A DNA stretch of 64,000 bases from Alkalicella caledoniensis (GCF_014467015.1 NZ_CP058559.1:2480001-2544000), one strand, 5' to 3'; positions 35,074-44,761 are shown, counted from the first letter of the stretch. Notes: generated by a model not told the origin, from the letters alone. Numbers and translations: made by a program.

Positions 35074-36516
35074 ATGGGTAAGTATTCTAATGACATCTTA
35101 GAACTACTAAAAGGTATTGGTGGCAAGGAAAACATAGTTACTGTTTCTCACTGTGCTACACGCCTACGCTTTGTACTTGCTGATCCAAAACAAGCAAATG
35201 TTAAGGCTATCGAAAGTGTAAAATCTGTTAAAGGTTCTTTTACACAGGCAGGTCAATTTCAAGTAATCATCGGCAATGATGTATCTACATTCTACAATGA
35301 GCTTATAAAGGAAACGGGTATTAAAGAAAGCACTAAAGATGATGCTAAAAAAGCTGGAAGGCAAAATCTTAACTTCCTTCAAAGAATGATATCCCATCTA
35401 GCTGAAATATTTGCACCGATAATTCCTGCAATCGTAGTTGGTGGACTTATATTAGGTTTTAGAAATGTTATAGGTGAAATAAAAATGCTAGAAGATGGTA
35501 CTAAAACCCTAACTGATGTTTCTCAATTTTGGGCAGGGACTAACCACTTCTTATGGTTAATTGGTGAAGCAATATTTCACTTCTTACCCGTTGGTATAAC
35601 ATGGTCCATAGCTAGAAAAATGGGAACCACTCAAATTCTTGGAATCGTACTAGGTCTTACATTAGTATCACCCCAGCTTATGAATGCATACGGCATGGCA
35701 GGTGGTGGAGAGCCAGGAGTTTGGGACTTTGGTTTTACGCAAATCCAAATGATAGGTTATCAAGCTCAAGTAATTCCAGCAATGCTAGCAGGATTTATCC
35801 TATGTTTTCTGGAAATTAGGATCCGCAAAATTGTTCCTGAATATATATCTATGATTGTTGTTCCTTTCTTCGCATTAGTACCAACAGTACTAGTTGCCCA
35901 TGTAGTGCTAGGTCCAATTGGCTGGCAAATAGGTTCTTTCATTTCTGATGTTGTATATGCAGGTCTTACGTCTGCAGTAGGGTGGTTGTTTGCATCTATA
36001 TTTGGCTTCTTATATGCACCCCTTGTAATCACTGGGTTACATCATATGACAAATGCAATCGACTTACAGTTAATGAGTGACATCGGTGGAACAAATCTTT
36101 GGCCAATGATAGCGTTATCAAACATAGCTCAAGGAGCCGCAGTTGTTGGTATCATTTTCTTAAATAGAAACAACCCAAGCAAGGAAGAAGAAAAACAAGT
36201 TTCTATTCCAGCAGCCATCTCTTGTTTCCTAGGAGTTACAGAGCCAGCGATGTTTGGTATAAACTTAAAATATGTTTTTCCATTCTTAGCAGCTATGATA
36301 GGTTCTGCCCTTGCAGGTGTGTTCTCAGTAGCAACTGGTGTTATGGCTAACTCTATTGGAGTTGGAGGATTGCCTGGTATTCTTGCTATCCAAACAGGGC
36401 ATTGGGGTACTTTCGCCATATCAATGCTGATAGCTTTAGGGGTACCATTTGCACTTACTCTTGTATTTGCAAACAGAAAGATCTTAGTTAAAAAAGACGA
36501 TCAACTTTCTGCATAA
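35074..36516 (+). CDS. treP: PTS trehalose transporter, EIIBC
   Basis: A 480-residue EIIB-EIIC protein that imports trehalose as trehalose-6-phosphate. The EIIB domain carries the phosphorylated cysteine in TVSHCATRLRFVLADP (~26-41). A linker leads to the EIIC domain (~105-470) of ~10 helices with the glucose-superfamily segments IIPAIVVGGLILGFRN and FLGVTEPAMFGINLKY (~390-405), which bind sugar. There is no EIIA domain, so the general EIIA of another system must donate phosphate. GGGAGG precedes the ATG. First gene of the tre operon. Confidence 0.93.
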   Translation: MGKYSNDILELLKGIGGKENIVTVSHCATRLRFVLADPKQANVKAIESVKSVKGSFTQAGQFQVIIGNDVSTFYNELIKETGIKESTKDDAKKAGRQNLNFLQRMISHLAEIFAPIIPAIVVGGLILGFRNVIGEIKMLEDGTKTLTDVSQFWAGTNHFLWLIGEAIFHFLPVGITWSIARKMGTTQILGIVLGLTLVSPQLMNAYGMAGGGEPGVWDFGFTQIQMIGYQAQVIPAMLAGFILCFLEIRIRKIVPEYISMIVVPFFALVPTVLVAHVVLGPIGWQIGSFISDVVYAGLTSAVGWLFASIFGFLYAPLVITGLHHMTNAIDLQLMSDIGGTNLWPMIALSNIAQGAAVVGIIFLNRNNPSKEEEKQVSIPAAISCFLGVTEPAMFGINLKYVFPFLAAMIGSALAGVFSVATGVMANSIGVGGLPGILAIQTGHWGTFAISMLIALGVPFALTLVFANRKILVKKDDQLSA

Positions 36517-36531
36517 TTTAGTGGGAATTTA

Positions 36532-36562
36532 AAAGGGGGGACCTATGCTCCCCTCTTTATTT
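36532..36562 (+). terminator. Intercistronic hairpin between treP and treC
   Basis: AAAGGGGGGA and TCCCCTCTTT arms around a seven-base loop, then TATTTTAT. It is a likely leaky terminator or RNA stabiliser that would lower downstream expression. Confidence 0.55.
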
Positions 36563-36590
36563 TATAAAGGTAAATAAAGGAGTAGATAAC

Positions 36591-38258
36591 ATGAAAGATT
36601 TCGAAAAAAGTGTCGTCTACCAAATATATCCCAAGTCGTTTAAGGATTCTAATGGAGATGGATTTGGAGATTTAAAGGGTGTAATAGAAAAACTAGACTA
36701 TTTAGCAAAACTAGGGGTGGATTATATATGGTTAACTCCCTTTTATGTTTCCCCACAAAAGGATAATGGCTATGATGTGGCAGAGTACTGTAAAATTGAC
36801 TCCAGATTTGGGACAATGGCTGACTTTGAACAACTTATTAAAGAAGCAAGTAAGAGAGATATAGATGTAATGTTGGATATGGTATTTAACCATACATCAA
36901 CAGAACATCCTTGGTTCAAGAGAGCACTACTTGGTGAAAAAAAGTACAAAGACTATTATATTTTTAAGAAACCAGTAAATGGAGGGGAACCTACCAATTG
37001 GATTTCAAAATTTGGTGGTTCTGCATGGCAAAAGGTGAAGGAGTTTGATGAATACTACCTTCATTTATTTGATGTGACACAAGCAGACCTCAACTGGGAA
37101 AACCCGGATCTGAGGGAAGAAATTTATCAGGTGGTAAATTTTTGGATGGATAAAGGTGTAAAAGGTTTTAGATTAGATGTAATTAACCTGATTTCAAAGC
37201 CTCAGACTTTTGAAAATGACCTAGAAGGGGATGGTCGCAGATTTTATACCGACGGTCCTAAAATACACAAATATCTTAAAGAACTTAATAGAGAAACATT
37301 TGGAAAAAAAGAAGGTATTTTAACAGTTGGTGAGATGTCTTCCACAACCATAGATAATTGTATTAAGTATTCAAATCCTGATGAACAAGAACTATCCATG
37401 GTATTCAACTTTCATCATTTGAAGGTTGACTATCAAAATGGTGATAAGTGGACATCCATGGATTTTGACTTCATCCAGTTGAAGAAATTATTTAACACAT
37501 GGCAAGTTGGAATGCAAGAGGGGAATGGATGGAATGCTGTTTTTTGGTGTAATCATGATCAACCAAGGATAGTGTCCCGCTTTGGTGATGACAAAACATA
37601 TCACAAAGAGTCTGCAAAAATGCTCGGCACAACCATTCATATGATGAGGGGAACTCCCTATATATATCAGGGAGAAGAAATAGGGATGACAAATGCCTAT
37701 TTCGAAAGTATAGAAGATTATAGGGATATTGAATCAATTAACTACTACAATATCCTAATGGAAAAAGGGAAAAGTAAAGGGGAAATTATTAAAATACTGC
37801 AACAAAAGTCTAGAGATAATTCTAGGACCCCCATGCAATGGGATAAAACCCCTCAGGGTGGTTTTACATCGGGGATCCCGTGGATAGATGTGAATAAAAA
37901 TTATGGTCATATTAACTCAGAAAATGCTTTGGCTGATAGCTCTTCAATTTTCTATCACTATAAGAAGTTGATTTCTCTTCGTAAGGAATTGGACATTATC
38001 GCCTATGGAGATTACTATCCAATACTTGAACAGCACCCAAGTATTTTTGCCTATATGAGAGAATACAAAAATGAAAAGCTTTTGGTCATAAACAATTTTT
38101 ACCCTGAGGAAAGTGAATTCAACTTGCCTGAAGATATTAACTTAGAGGGCTATCAAGACGAGTTAGTTATCTCTAACTATGAAAACACACAAAAAACTTT
38201 TAGAGGAAGTATTAACCTTAGGCCATATGAATCCCTTGTGTTTCATCTTGTAAAATAA
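36591..38258 (+). CDS. treC: Alpha,alpha-phosphotrehalase (trehalose-6-phosphate hydrolase)
   Basis: A 555-residue GH13 enzyme that splits trehalose-6-phosphate into glucose and glucose-6-phosphate. All four GH13 regions are seen: I DMVFNHTS (~99-106), II GFRLDVINL with the nucleophile aspartate (~195-203), III GEMSS with the acid/base glutamate (~247), and IV WCNHDQPR with the transition-state aspartate (~318-325). The N-terminus VVYQIYPKSFKDSNGDGFGDLKGV is typical. It lies downstream of the transporter and upstream of treR in one operon. GGAG precedes the ATG. Confidence 0.95.
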   Translation: MKDFEKSVVYQIYPKSFKDSNGDGFGDLKGVIEKLDYLAKLGVDYIWLTPFYVSPQKDNGYDVAEYCKIDSRFGTMADFEQLIKEASKRDIDVMLDMVFNHTSTEHPWFKRALLGEKKYKDYYIFKKPVNGGEPTNWISKFGGSAWQKVKEFDEYYLHLFDVTQADLNWENPDLREEIYQVVNFWMDKGVKGFRLDVINLISKPQTFENDLEGDGRRFYTDGPKIHKYLKELNRETFGKKEGILTVGEMSSTTIDNCIKYSNPDEQELSMVFNFHHLKVDYQNGDKWTSMDFDFIQLKKLFNTWQVGMQEGNGWNAVFWCNHDQPRIVSRFGDDKTYHKESAKMLGTTIHMMRGTPYIYQGEEIGMTNAYFESIEDYRDIESINYYNILMEKGKSKGEIIKILQQKSRDNSRTPMQWDKTPQGGFTSGIPWIDVNKNYGHINSENALADSSSIFYHYKKLISLRKELDIIAYGDYYPILEQHPSIFAYMREYKNEKLLVINNFYPEESEFNLPEDINLEGYQDELVISNYENTQKTFRGSINLRPYESLVFHLVK

Positions 38259-38292
38259 CCAGAATAATGCTACAATGACTTCGGTGATGAAA

Positions 38293-39006
38293 ATGGATAG
38301 TAAATACTTTAAAATTTACAATGATATTACTGTGAAAATTGAAAAAAAAGAAATAACTCCCAACACAAAACTCCCTTCAGAAAATGAAATGATGACACTT
38401 TATGACGTATCTAGGGATACAGTTAGAAAAGCCCTAAATATGTTAGAGAGTAATGGATTTATTCAAAAGATCAAAGGGAAAGGATCTTTTGTGCTGGATA
38501 TAAACCGGTTTGATTTCCCTGTTTCTGGTCTTACAAGCTTTAAGGAGCTGGCGGAAAAACTAGGACAAAAATCCAATACCCATGTAAAGGAACTAGAGCT
38601 CATCAGTCCAGATGACTACCTGATGAGGCACCTAAAATTGTCTCCTGAAGATGAAGTCTGGAAGGTCATCAGGGTAAGGGAAATTGGCAATAGGAAAATC
38701 ATATTGGATAAAGACTATTTTAATAAAAAGTATGTTCCAGAGCTTACAAAAGAAATATGTGAAGATTCTATATATGACTATATAGAGAATGAACTTAATC
38801 TAAGTATAAGTTTTGCAAAAAAGGAGATCACTGTTCAACAAGCCACAAGTGAGGATAAAGTGCTCCTAGACTTAAAAAACTATGATATGATTGTTGTGGT
38901 AAAAACCCATGTATATTTAGAAGATGCAAGCCTTTTTCAATATACAGAATCACGCCACAGACCCGACAAGTTTAGATTCGTAGATTTCGCAAGAAGACAA
39001 CATTAA
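38293..39006 (+). CDS. treR: Trehalose operon repressor, GntR family
   Basis: A 237-residue regulator with an N-terminal winged HTH (LPSENEMMTLYDVSRDTVRKAL, ~25-46) and a C-terminal UTRA ligand domain ending YTESRHRPDKFRF. Its position behind treP-treC and the paired TGTACGTACA operators at the promoter identify it as TreR, released by trehalose-6-phosphate. Start: ATG 38293 is preceded by GGTGATG, weak but correctly spaced; earlier in-frame ATGs (38275, 38287) lack a site. A terminator follows. Confidence 0.9.
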   Translation: MDSKYFKIYNDITVKIEKKEITPNTKLPSENEMMTLYDVSRDTVRKALNMLESNGFIQKIKGKGSFVLDINRFDFPVSGLTSFKELAEKLGQKSNTHVKELELISPDDYLMRHLKLSPEDEVWKVIRVREIGNRKIILDKDYFNKKYVPELTKEICEDSIYDYIENELNLSISFAKKEITVQQATSEDKVLLDLKNYDMIVVVKTHVYLEDASLFQYTESRHRPDKFRFVDFARRQH

Positions 39007-39032
39007 AGACACTCCAGAAGGAGTGTCTTTAT
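39005..39032 (+). terminator. Intrinsic terminator after treR
   Basis: AAAGACACTCC-AGAA-GGAGTGTCTTT hairpin followed by ATATTT, ending the tre operon. Confidence 0.82.
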
Positions 39033-39148
39033 ATTTGTTATTTTGATGATATTTTAAATTTTAAGAACATTGTTGTAAAAAACTATAAGTAATATATAAT
39101 TGAAGTACTGAGAGTTAGCGAAGAAATACAAAATTGAGGAGGGGGATA

Positions 39149-39706
39149 ATGGGTAGAAAGATATTGGCATTTTTTATTTGTATGCTTATAGTTTTAATAA
39201 GCCTTTATTTCTACAACTATACTAGGGAAATGACAACATCATATAGATTTTCTTCTGATGGAGAAGTAATTGAGGAAAAATACATTAATAGGCGTAATAA
39301 GCAAGCTTATACTGAGTTTTTAGAGAAAAGTTATTACATTGAAAAATATGATCACACAGTACCACCTTTGAAGAATTTTCTAGATGTCGAAGTAGAAACT
39401 TCTGATGGGACTATGAGTTTAGAAAAATTTTTAAATGAAGATCAATTACAATATAGAGTGAAAGTGGTTTTTTCTGAAATGATTGAGGAGGAGTTAGCCC
39501 ATACAGGGAGGCTTGTTTGGGATAGTAAGAGTAAAGGATACTTAAAGGTCTATATACTTATTCATGGGATGGGGATTGAAAAGACTGCTGGGATTAATCT
39601 AGATTCAAAAGAGATAATTAACTATAATCAGGAAGCAAATTTAGAAAGAACAACAAAGAGGTTCTTTCCAAAGTCAATAATTATCGACAAATCAAAGTTA
39701 GAGTGA
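39149..39706 (+). CDS. Predicted secreted or membrane-anchored protein of unknown function
   Basis: A 185-residue protein. Residues 4-23 (ILAFFICMLIVLISLYFYNY) are a signal/anchor helix without a lipobox; the remainder is soluble, charged and predicted mixed alpha/beta (VIEEKYINRRNKQAYTEF, RLVWDSKSKGYLKVYILIHG). I recognise no domain. The start is taken at ATG 39149 because AGGAGGGGG lies eight bases upstream; a TTG 15 bases earlier would put that site inside the gene. Monocistronic. Confidence 0.7.
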   Translation: MGRKILAFFICMLIVLISLYFYNYTREMTTSYRFSSDGEVIEEKYINRRNKQAYTEFLEKSYYIEKYDHTVPPLKNFLDVEVETSDGTMSLEKFLNEDQLQYRVKVVFSEMIEEELAHTGRLVWDSKSKGYLKVYILIHGMGIEKTAGINLDSKEIINYNQEANLERTTKRFFPKSIIIDKSKLE

Positions 39707-39798
39707 TATTTTTATCTTGAGATTTAAGTGAGTTAAATTACTGCTACTAGACGTTAACCATTAACCATTCCCATATTTCTAACTATATTTTATCTATA

Positions 39799-39832
39799 AA
39801 AGATGCATCTACATAAAGTAGGTGCATTTATA
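39799..39832 (+). terminator. Probable terminator after the unknown secreted protein
   Basis: AGATGCATCTAC and GTAGGTGCATTT arms around ATAAA, followed by ATATTGTTTA. It is 90 bp past the stop codon. The remainder of 39707-40022 shows only an ACGGATCCGT palindrome at about 39865 and no gene. Confidence 0.6.
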
Positions 39833-40022
39833 TTGTTTAAAAATAAAATCTTCTTTCAAAGTTAACGGATCCGTATAATACGTGTAATTACTTTTAAAAG
39901 ATCCTTCCTAGGCCCTTGCTTTTTAGTTTTTAGCGACCTTTTCAATCCAAAATACAGGAATAGTACTTATCTTCATCGAATAATAAAAGAATAAACTGTT
40001 CAATAATAAGGGGTGAGCTAGG

Positions 40023-41783
40023 ATGTACAATGAAAAGGTACTGAAGCACTTTGCAAATCCTAAGAATATGGGTGAAATTGCAGGTGCCAGTGGTATAGGA
40101 CATACTGGAAATCCATCTGACGGTGACAAAATAACCATCTACATTAAAGTAGAGAATGATACTATAAATGATATAAGATTTAAAACCTTTGGCTGTGCAG
40201 CAGCCATAGCTGCTAGTAGTATGCTTACGGAATTGGCGAGGGGTAAATCCATCCACAAAGCACTAAGCATAACAAACGAGGATGTAGCAGCTGCTTTAGG
40301 TGGCCTACCACCACAAAAACTGAAATGCTCCAACATAGCAGCTGATGCCCTGCATGAAGCCATAGCAGACTATAAAAGCAAACCTCAAAATGAAAGCTGT
40401 CCTGTGAAGGAGGAAGCAGTATCAAGTTCTTGTGCTACACTTCCAGCGGGCACCAGTGAAATATTATCAAGTAATCAAATACAAAGATATCTAAGGCAGA
40501 TAATTATGCCACAGATAAGTGGCATAGGCCAAAAGAAAATCATAGACACAAGAATCCAAATCTGCTCAGAAACATTAGACTATGCAGAAGTATTACTGTA
40601 CTACATGGTGGCCATGGGTGTAGAAAATATTACCCTTTACTTAGAAGAGAAGGAACAAAGATGGCAATCTGTAAAAGAACAGTTACTTGATTTTAACCCA
40701 GAGTTACAGTTGAAAGTAGCTGATGAAGTAACAGATTCTTATATTGATTACATCCTTATCATAGGCAGTAAAAGGTTTCTTAGCTCAGTATCAAATAGGC
40801 ATAGTAGCAATAACATTGCTACTATGGTTTTAGCACCAAACCCATGGAGTGGAGCAATAAGGCTCCTAGAAGATAGGGTTGATATAATAGACTTTGTTAA
40901 TACACTTCCAAAGTCTGAAGCTGATACCATAGGGCAAACACTATCAAATGCATTTATAGGTATCCTTGCGGTCACAGAACTGATAAAGGATATATTATCC
41001 ATAGGCCAAACCCTAGAAAATGGTTTCTACTATAATCTTATGGAATGTAACTTCAGTGATAATGAAATAATAGTGGGAAATTCACAATTAACCAGCAATC
41101 AAAAAGAAAAACTGTCAAATTTAAAAGTTTTAATAATAGGGGCTGGTGGTCTTGGATCTCCCGTAGCCCTTGGTCTTACAAAACTTGGTATAGGTCAAAT
41201 TGGATTAGTGGATTTTGACTCTGTTGAAATAACAAACTTGAACCGCCAGGTACTTCATAGCACCTCTAGGATTGGCAAGCTAAAGGTCGAGTCAGCTAAA
41301 ATGATGCTAAGTAAAATCAACCCTAACATCCATATCCAAGCCATCCCTACGGCTTTAAATAAAGATAATGCTTCAGAGCTAATTAAAGACTACCACATAG
41401 TGGTTGACGGACTTGACAATATTCCCACTAGATATATACTAAACGATGCCTGTTATAGAGCAAAGAAACCATTTGTAGAAGCTGGTGTACTAACATTCTA
41501 CGGTCAGATTACATCAATAAAACCCCAAAAAACACCATGCTATCGTTGTTTATATCCAGAAAGGGAAGACGATAGCAATATTCCGGGATGTTCAGAACTT
41601 GGTGTGTTGGGTACAGTTCCAGGTCTTATAGGAATACTACAAGTGGTAGAAGTGCTGAAAACCCTATTAAATATTAAGTCTAGACTTGATGGGGGTTTGT
41701 TAATGTATGATGCCTTAGAGAGGGAGTTCAATATAATACCACTCCTTAGGAGTCAATCTTGCTCACTGTGTGGTAAAGAATAG
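40023..41783 (+). CDS. IscU-like scaffold fused to tandem E1-like (ThiF/MoeB) domains
   Basis: A 586-residue fusion with three parts. (1) Residues 1-~122 match IscU/NifU-N: start MYNEKVLKHFANPKNMGEI, Cys58 in FKTFGCAAAIAASS, Cys102 in KLKCSNIAADAL. The first ligand cysteine of the usual PxCGD is Asp33 (NPSDGD). (2) Residues ~150-345 begin with the E1-type helix NQIQRYLRQIIMPQISGIGQ, but the GxGxxG nucleotide loop is absent, so this looks like an inactive E1-like copy. (3) Residues ~365-586 are a full ThiF/MoeB/HesA domain: LIIGAGGLGSPVALGL, VDFDSVEITNLNRQVL, VDGLDNIPTRYILND, catalytic-type Cys523 and a zinc site Cys506/509/580/583. It could activate a sulfur-carrier protein and deliver sulfur to FeS or cofactor assembly; that is inference. 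Confidence 0.88.
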   Translation: MYNEKVLKHFANPKNMGEIAGASGIGHTGNPSDGDKITIYIKVENDTINDIRFKTFGCAAAIAASSMLTELARGKSIHKALSITNEDVAAALGGLPPQKLKCSNIAADALHEAIADYKSKPQNESCPVKEEAVSSSCATLPAGTSEILSSNQIQRYLRQIIMPQISGIGQKKIIDTRIQICSETLDYAEVLLYYMVAMGVENITLYLEEKEQRWQSVKEQLLDFNPELQLKVADEVTDSYIDYILIIGSKRFLSSVSNRHSSNNIATMVLAPNPWSGAIRLLEDRVDIIDFVNTLPKSEADTIGQTLSNAFIGILAVTELIKDILSIGQTLENGFYYNLMECNFSDNEIIVGNSQLTSNQKEKLSNLKVLIIGAGGLGSPVALGLTKLGIGQIGLVDFDSVEITNLNRQVLHSTSRIGKLKVESAKMMLSKINPNIHIQAIPTALNKDNASELIKDYHIVVDGLDNIPTRYILNDACYRAKKPFVEAGVLTFYGQITSIKPQKTPCYRCLYPEREDDSNIPGCSELGVLGTVPGLIGILQVVEVLKTLLNIKSRLDGGLLMYDALEREFNIIPLLRSQSCSLCGKE

Positions 41784-41869
41784 GAGTTAATAAAGCTTCT
41801 GAACATTGACAAACAAAGAAAAGCTAAGTAGAATTTTAATACGATATCTCAATAAAGGGTTGATGGACA

Positions 41870-43276
41870 ATGAACTTATTCAGTAATACTGTATCAATAA
41901 TATTTATCTTAAACATGATTTTTGCAATCACATTGGTCTTTTTGGAGAGAAGGGATCCTACAACCACATGGGCATGGATACTAATACTAAACTTGTTACC
42001 TGGTATCGGATTCATACTCTACCTGTTTTTAGGATTGCGCTTTAGAAAAAGAAAAGTTTATGGTGAAAAACAGATTAAAGACTTCAAGCTAGAACAACGA
42101 TTTAACCAGGAATTTTCTTGTGAAGGACCTGAATGCCATCTGTTTGAAGGTATGCTTAATTTAGGGCTAAGAAGTAGTCCAACCTCAAATTTAGGTATGA
42201 ACAGTTTGGATATATTTGTAAAGGGTGAAGATAAGTTTGATGACTTGTTTAAGTCCATCCAAGGGGCGAAGTATCATGTGCATGTGAACTACTATATTAT
42301 AAAAAACGATAGCCTTGGTCAAAAGCTAGTTGATTTATTAACCTTAAAGGCCCTAGAAGGTGTTGAAGTTAGGGTTTTATTCGACAGTGTAGGCTGTAGA
42401 AAGCTACCTCGTAATTTTTTCTCAAAACTTGAAGAAGCAGGGGGAAAAGCAAGTAACTTCTCTAGGTCATTCTTAGATTTAAACTATAGAAATCATAGAA
42501 AAATAGTTATAATAGATGGAAGTATAGGTTATATAGGCGGGTTTAATGTTGGCATAGAGTACCTTGGCCAAAATGAAGAATTTGGATTTTGGAGAGATAC
42601 CCACCTTAAAGTACATGGTGACAGTGTAGATAGTTTGCAATACAGATTTCTTCTTGATTGGAGTTTTGCCACAGAGGAAGAGATTCCATATAATGAACAG
42701 TTTTTCCCTCAGAAAGAACAGATAGGCACTGTGAAAATGCAAATTGTTTCTTCAGGGCCTGACTCTAAAGAAGAGGAGATTAAATCTCTATTTCTAAAAA
42801 TGATTTATAGTGCAAAGGACTCCATATATATCCAAACACCCTACTTTATACCTGACCAAACAATGCTAGAAGCATTGAGGATAGCAACTATGTCAGGGGT
42901 TGATGTACGAATAGTTATACCTGACAAGCCTGATCATCTATTTGTTTATGAAGCTAACCACTCATACATGGGTGTGATGCTTGCTACAGGTGCCAAATGC
43001 TACCTCTATAGAGGTGGATTCATGCACAGTAAAACAATAGTGGTGGATGGGGAGTTAGCCAGTGTTGGCACAACAAATATGGATGTTAGGAGCTTTAAAC
43101 TAAATTTTGAGATTAATGCTTTTATATATGATCAAGAAACTTCAACAAAGCTAAAGGACATTTTCATGGAAGATCTAAGGAAATGTGAAGAAGTGACCAT
43201 GGAAGCATACAACAAAAGGAGTAATTGGCTTAAATTTAAAGAGTCTATATCTAGACTGATATCACCAATATTATAA
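41870..43276 (+). CDS. Cardiolipin synthase (phospholipase D family)
   Basis: A 468-residue cardiolipin synthase. Two N-terminal membrane helices (residues ~7-27 and ~34-55, with the PLDc_N segment ERRDPTTTWAWILILNLLPG) are followed by two PLD catalytic repeats. HKD motif one is YRNHRKIVIIDGSIGYIGG (~204-222) and motif two is MHSKTIVVDGELASVGTTN (~385-403). It condenses two phosphatidylglycerol molecules into cardiolipin. No other phospholipid genes are adjacent. ATG with AAAGGGTTG upstream. Strong terminator follows. Confidence 0.93.
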   Translation: MNLFSNTVSIIFILNMIFAITLVFLERRDPTTTWAWILILNLLPGIGFILYLFLGLRFRKRKVYGEKQIKDFKLEQRFNQEFSCEGPECHLFEGMLNLGLRSSPTSNLGMNSLDIFVKGEDKFDDLFKSIQGAKYHVHVNYYIIKNDSLGQKLVDLLTLKALEGVEVRVLFDSVGCRKLPRNFFSKLEEAGGKASNFSRSFLDLNYRNHRKIVIIDGSIGYIGGFNVGIEYLGQNEEFGFWRDTHLKVHGDSVDSLQYRFLLDWSFATEEEIPYNEQFFPQKEQIGTVKMQIVSSGPDSKEEEIKSLFLKMIYSAKDSIYIQTPYFIPDQTMLEALRIATMSGVDVRIVIPDKPDHLFVYEANHSYMGVMLATGAKCYLYRGGFMHSKTIVVDGELASVGTTNMDVRSFKLNFEINAFIYDQETSTKLKDIFMEDLRKCEEVTMEAYNKRSNWLKFKESISRLISPIL

Positions 43277-43277
43277 T

Positions 43278-43325
43278 TTAAAAGCACCACGTAAGGCTAA
43301 GTAGCCCTTGGTGGTGCTTTTAAAT
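43278..43325. terminator. Bidirectional terminator after cardiolipin synthase
   Basis: TTAAAAGCACCAC and GTGGTGCTTTTAA arms, enclosing a loop that can itself pair (AAGGCTA...AGCCCTT). It serves the convergent NhaC gene too. Confidence 0.78.
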
Positions 43326-43352
43326 TACTAGAAATACTGCTAAATAGAGTGA

Positions 43353-44741
43353 TTACTTATTATTATCTAACCTCCGAACCCCAAACCCAGTATACCCATA
43401 AAATATATTTATTAAGGGAACTAAAAGGTTTAGGAAGGCGAAGGGTGCATAAACGAAGGGATGGACCCCAAGGGTTGCCATCATAAATGCTCCACATGTA
43501 TTCCATGGAATCAGGGGTGAAGTTACAGTACCACCTGCTTCTAATGTCCTAGACAATACACTTGCATGTAACCCTTTATCCTTGTAGGGATCCCGATACA
43601 TTCTTCCAGGGACCACAAGAGATAAATACTGATCTCCAGTTAAAAGATTGACAGCAATACAAGTAAGTATGGTAGTTAAAATCAGAGAGCCTGTGGAATT
43701 AGCAAGCTTTAATATTGCCCTTCCCACAGCATGTAGCATACCTGTCTGCTCCAATATGCCACCAAAAGTCAAAGCTATCAAAATAAGGGATACTGTCCAC
43801 ATCATACCATCTAAACCACCACGACTTAGCAAGTCATCAACTATTTCAACACCTGACTCTATCTCAAAGCCATAGTGAGCAGCGTTTATAACGGAACCGA
43901 AATCTGCACCTTGAAAAATCATTGCAAAAATACCACCTAAGATTGCACCGGTGATTAAACCAGGGAGTGCAGGGACCTTCAAAATTACTATTATAATAAC
44001 GGCTATAGGAGGAATCAACAAAAGGGGAGAAATATTAAAGTTATCTGATAGAGCATTGGTGATAGAGTTTATTTGACTTACATCTATTTCAGAACCTGCA
44101 TAATTTAGCCCTAAGATGGTGTAGATTATCAGAGCTATTATAAAGGCCGGTACAGTGGTATACAACATACTCCTTATATGATCAAATATATTGCTTCCAG
44201 CCATGGCAGGTGATAAATTAGTTGTGTCTGACAAAGGAGATAGTTTATCTCCAAAATAAGCCCCTGAGATTATAGCTCCTGCTACCATACCAGAAGGGAT
44301 ATCTAAGCCTACCCCTATACCTAATAAAGCTATACCAACTGTTCCTGCAGTTGTCCACGAGCTACCTGTAGAAATTGAAACTACAGCACAAATTATAGCT
44401 GTAGCCAGTAGAAAAATACTAGGGGATAAGATTTGCAAACCGTAAAAAATCATTGTTGGAACTGTCCCACTTAAGATCCATGTTCCAATAATACTACCTA
44501 TAACCATCAGTATTAGTATTGCTTGCATTGCAAGCTTTATGGTATCAATAATGCCTTCCTCTAATTCACCCCAAGTGTAACCTAAAACAAACACTGCTAC
44601 AGACGATGCCACGATTATGGCAAGGATTAGGGGAATATGAGGGTCAGCTTCAAAAACAAAAACAGCTAAGTACAAAATTACAACTAAGAAAAGAATGGGA
44701 ATTAACGCATGGGACAAAGTTGCTTGTTTTTTAGTGCTCAC
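43353..44741 (-). CDS. NhaC-family Na+/H+ antiporter
   Basis: A 462-residue antiporter with about 11-12 helices. The conserved segments STGSSWTTAGTVGIALLGIG, IISGAYFGDKLSPLSDTTNL (~150-169) and GGILEQTGMLHAVG are typical NhaC. Members swap sodium for protons, and some exchange malate/lactate or amino acids. This copy is more like classical NhaC than the second one at 53819. The start is GTG with AAGGAG. It follows a YetF-type gene by 20 bp on the minus strand, so the two are probably cotranscribed. Confidence 0.9.
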   Translation of the reverse strand: MSTKKQATLSHALIPILFLVVILYLAVFVFEADPHIPLILAIIVASSVAVFVLGYTWGELEEGIIDTIKLAMQAILILMVIGSIIGTWILSGTVPTMIFYGLQILSPSIFLLATAIICAVVSISTGSSWTTAGTVGIALLGIGVGLDIPSGMVAGAIISGAYFGDKLSPLSDTTNLSPAMAGSNIFDHIRSMLYTTVPAFIIALIIYTILGLNYAGSEIDVSQINSITNALSDNFNISPLLLIPPIAVIIIVILKVPALPGLITGAILGGIFAMIFQGADFGSVINAAHYGFEIESGVEIVDDLLSRGGLDGMMWTVSLILIALTFGGILEQTGMLHAVGRAILKLANSTGSLILTTILTCIAVNLLTGDQYLSLVVPGRMYRDPYKDKGLHASVLSRTLEAGGTVTSPLIPWNTCGAFMMATLGVHPFVYAPFAFLNLLVPLINIFYGYTGFGVRRLDNNK

Positions 44742-44761
44742 TTCGAATCATCTCCTTAATT

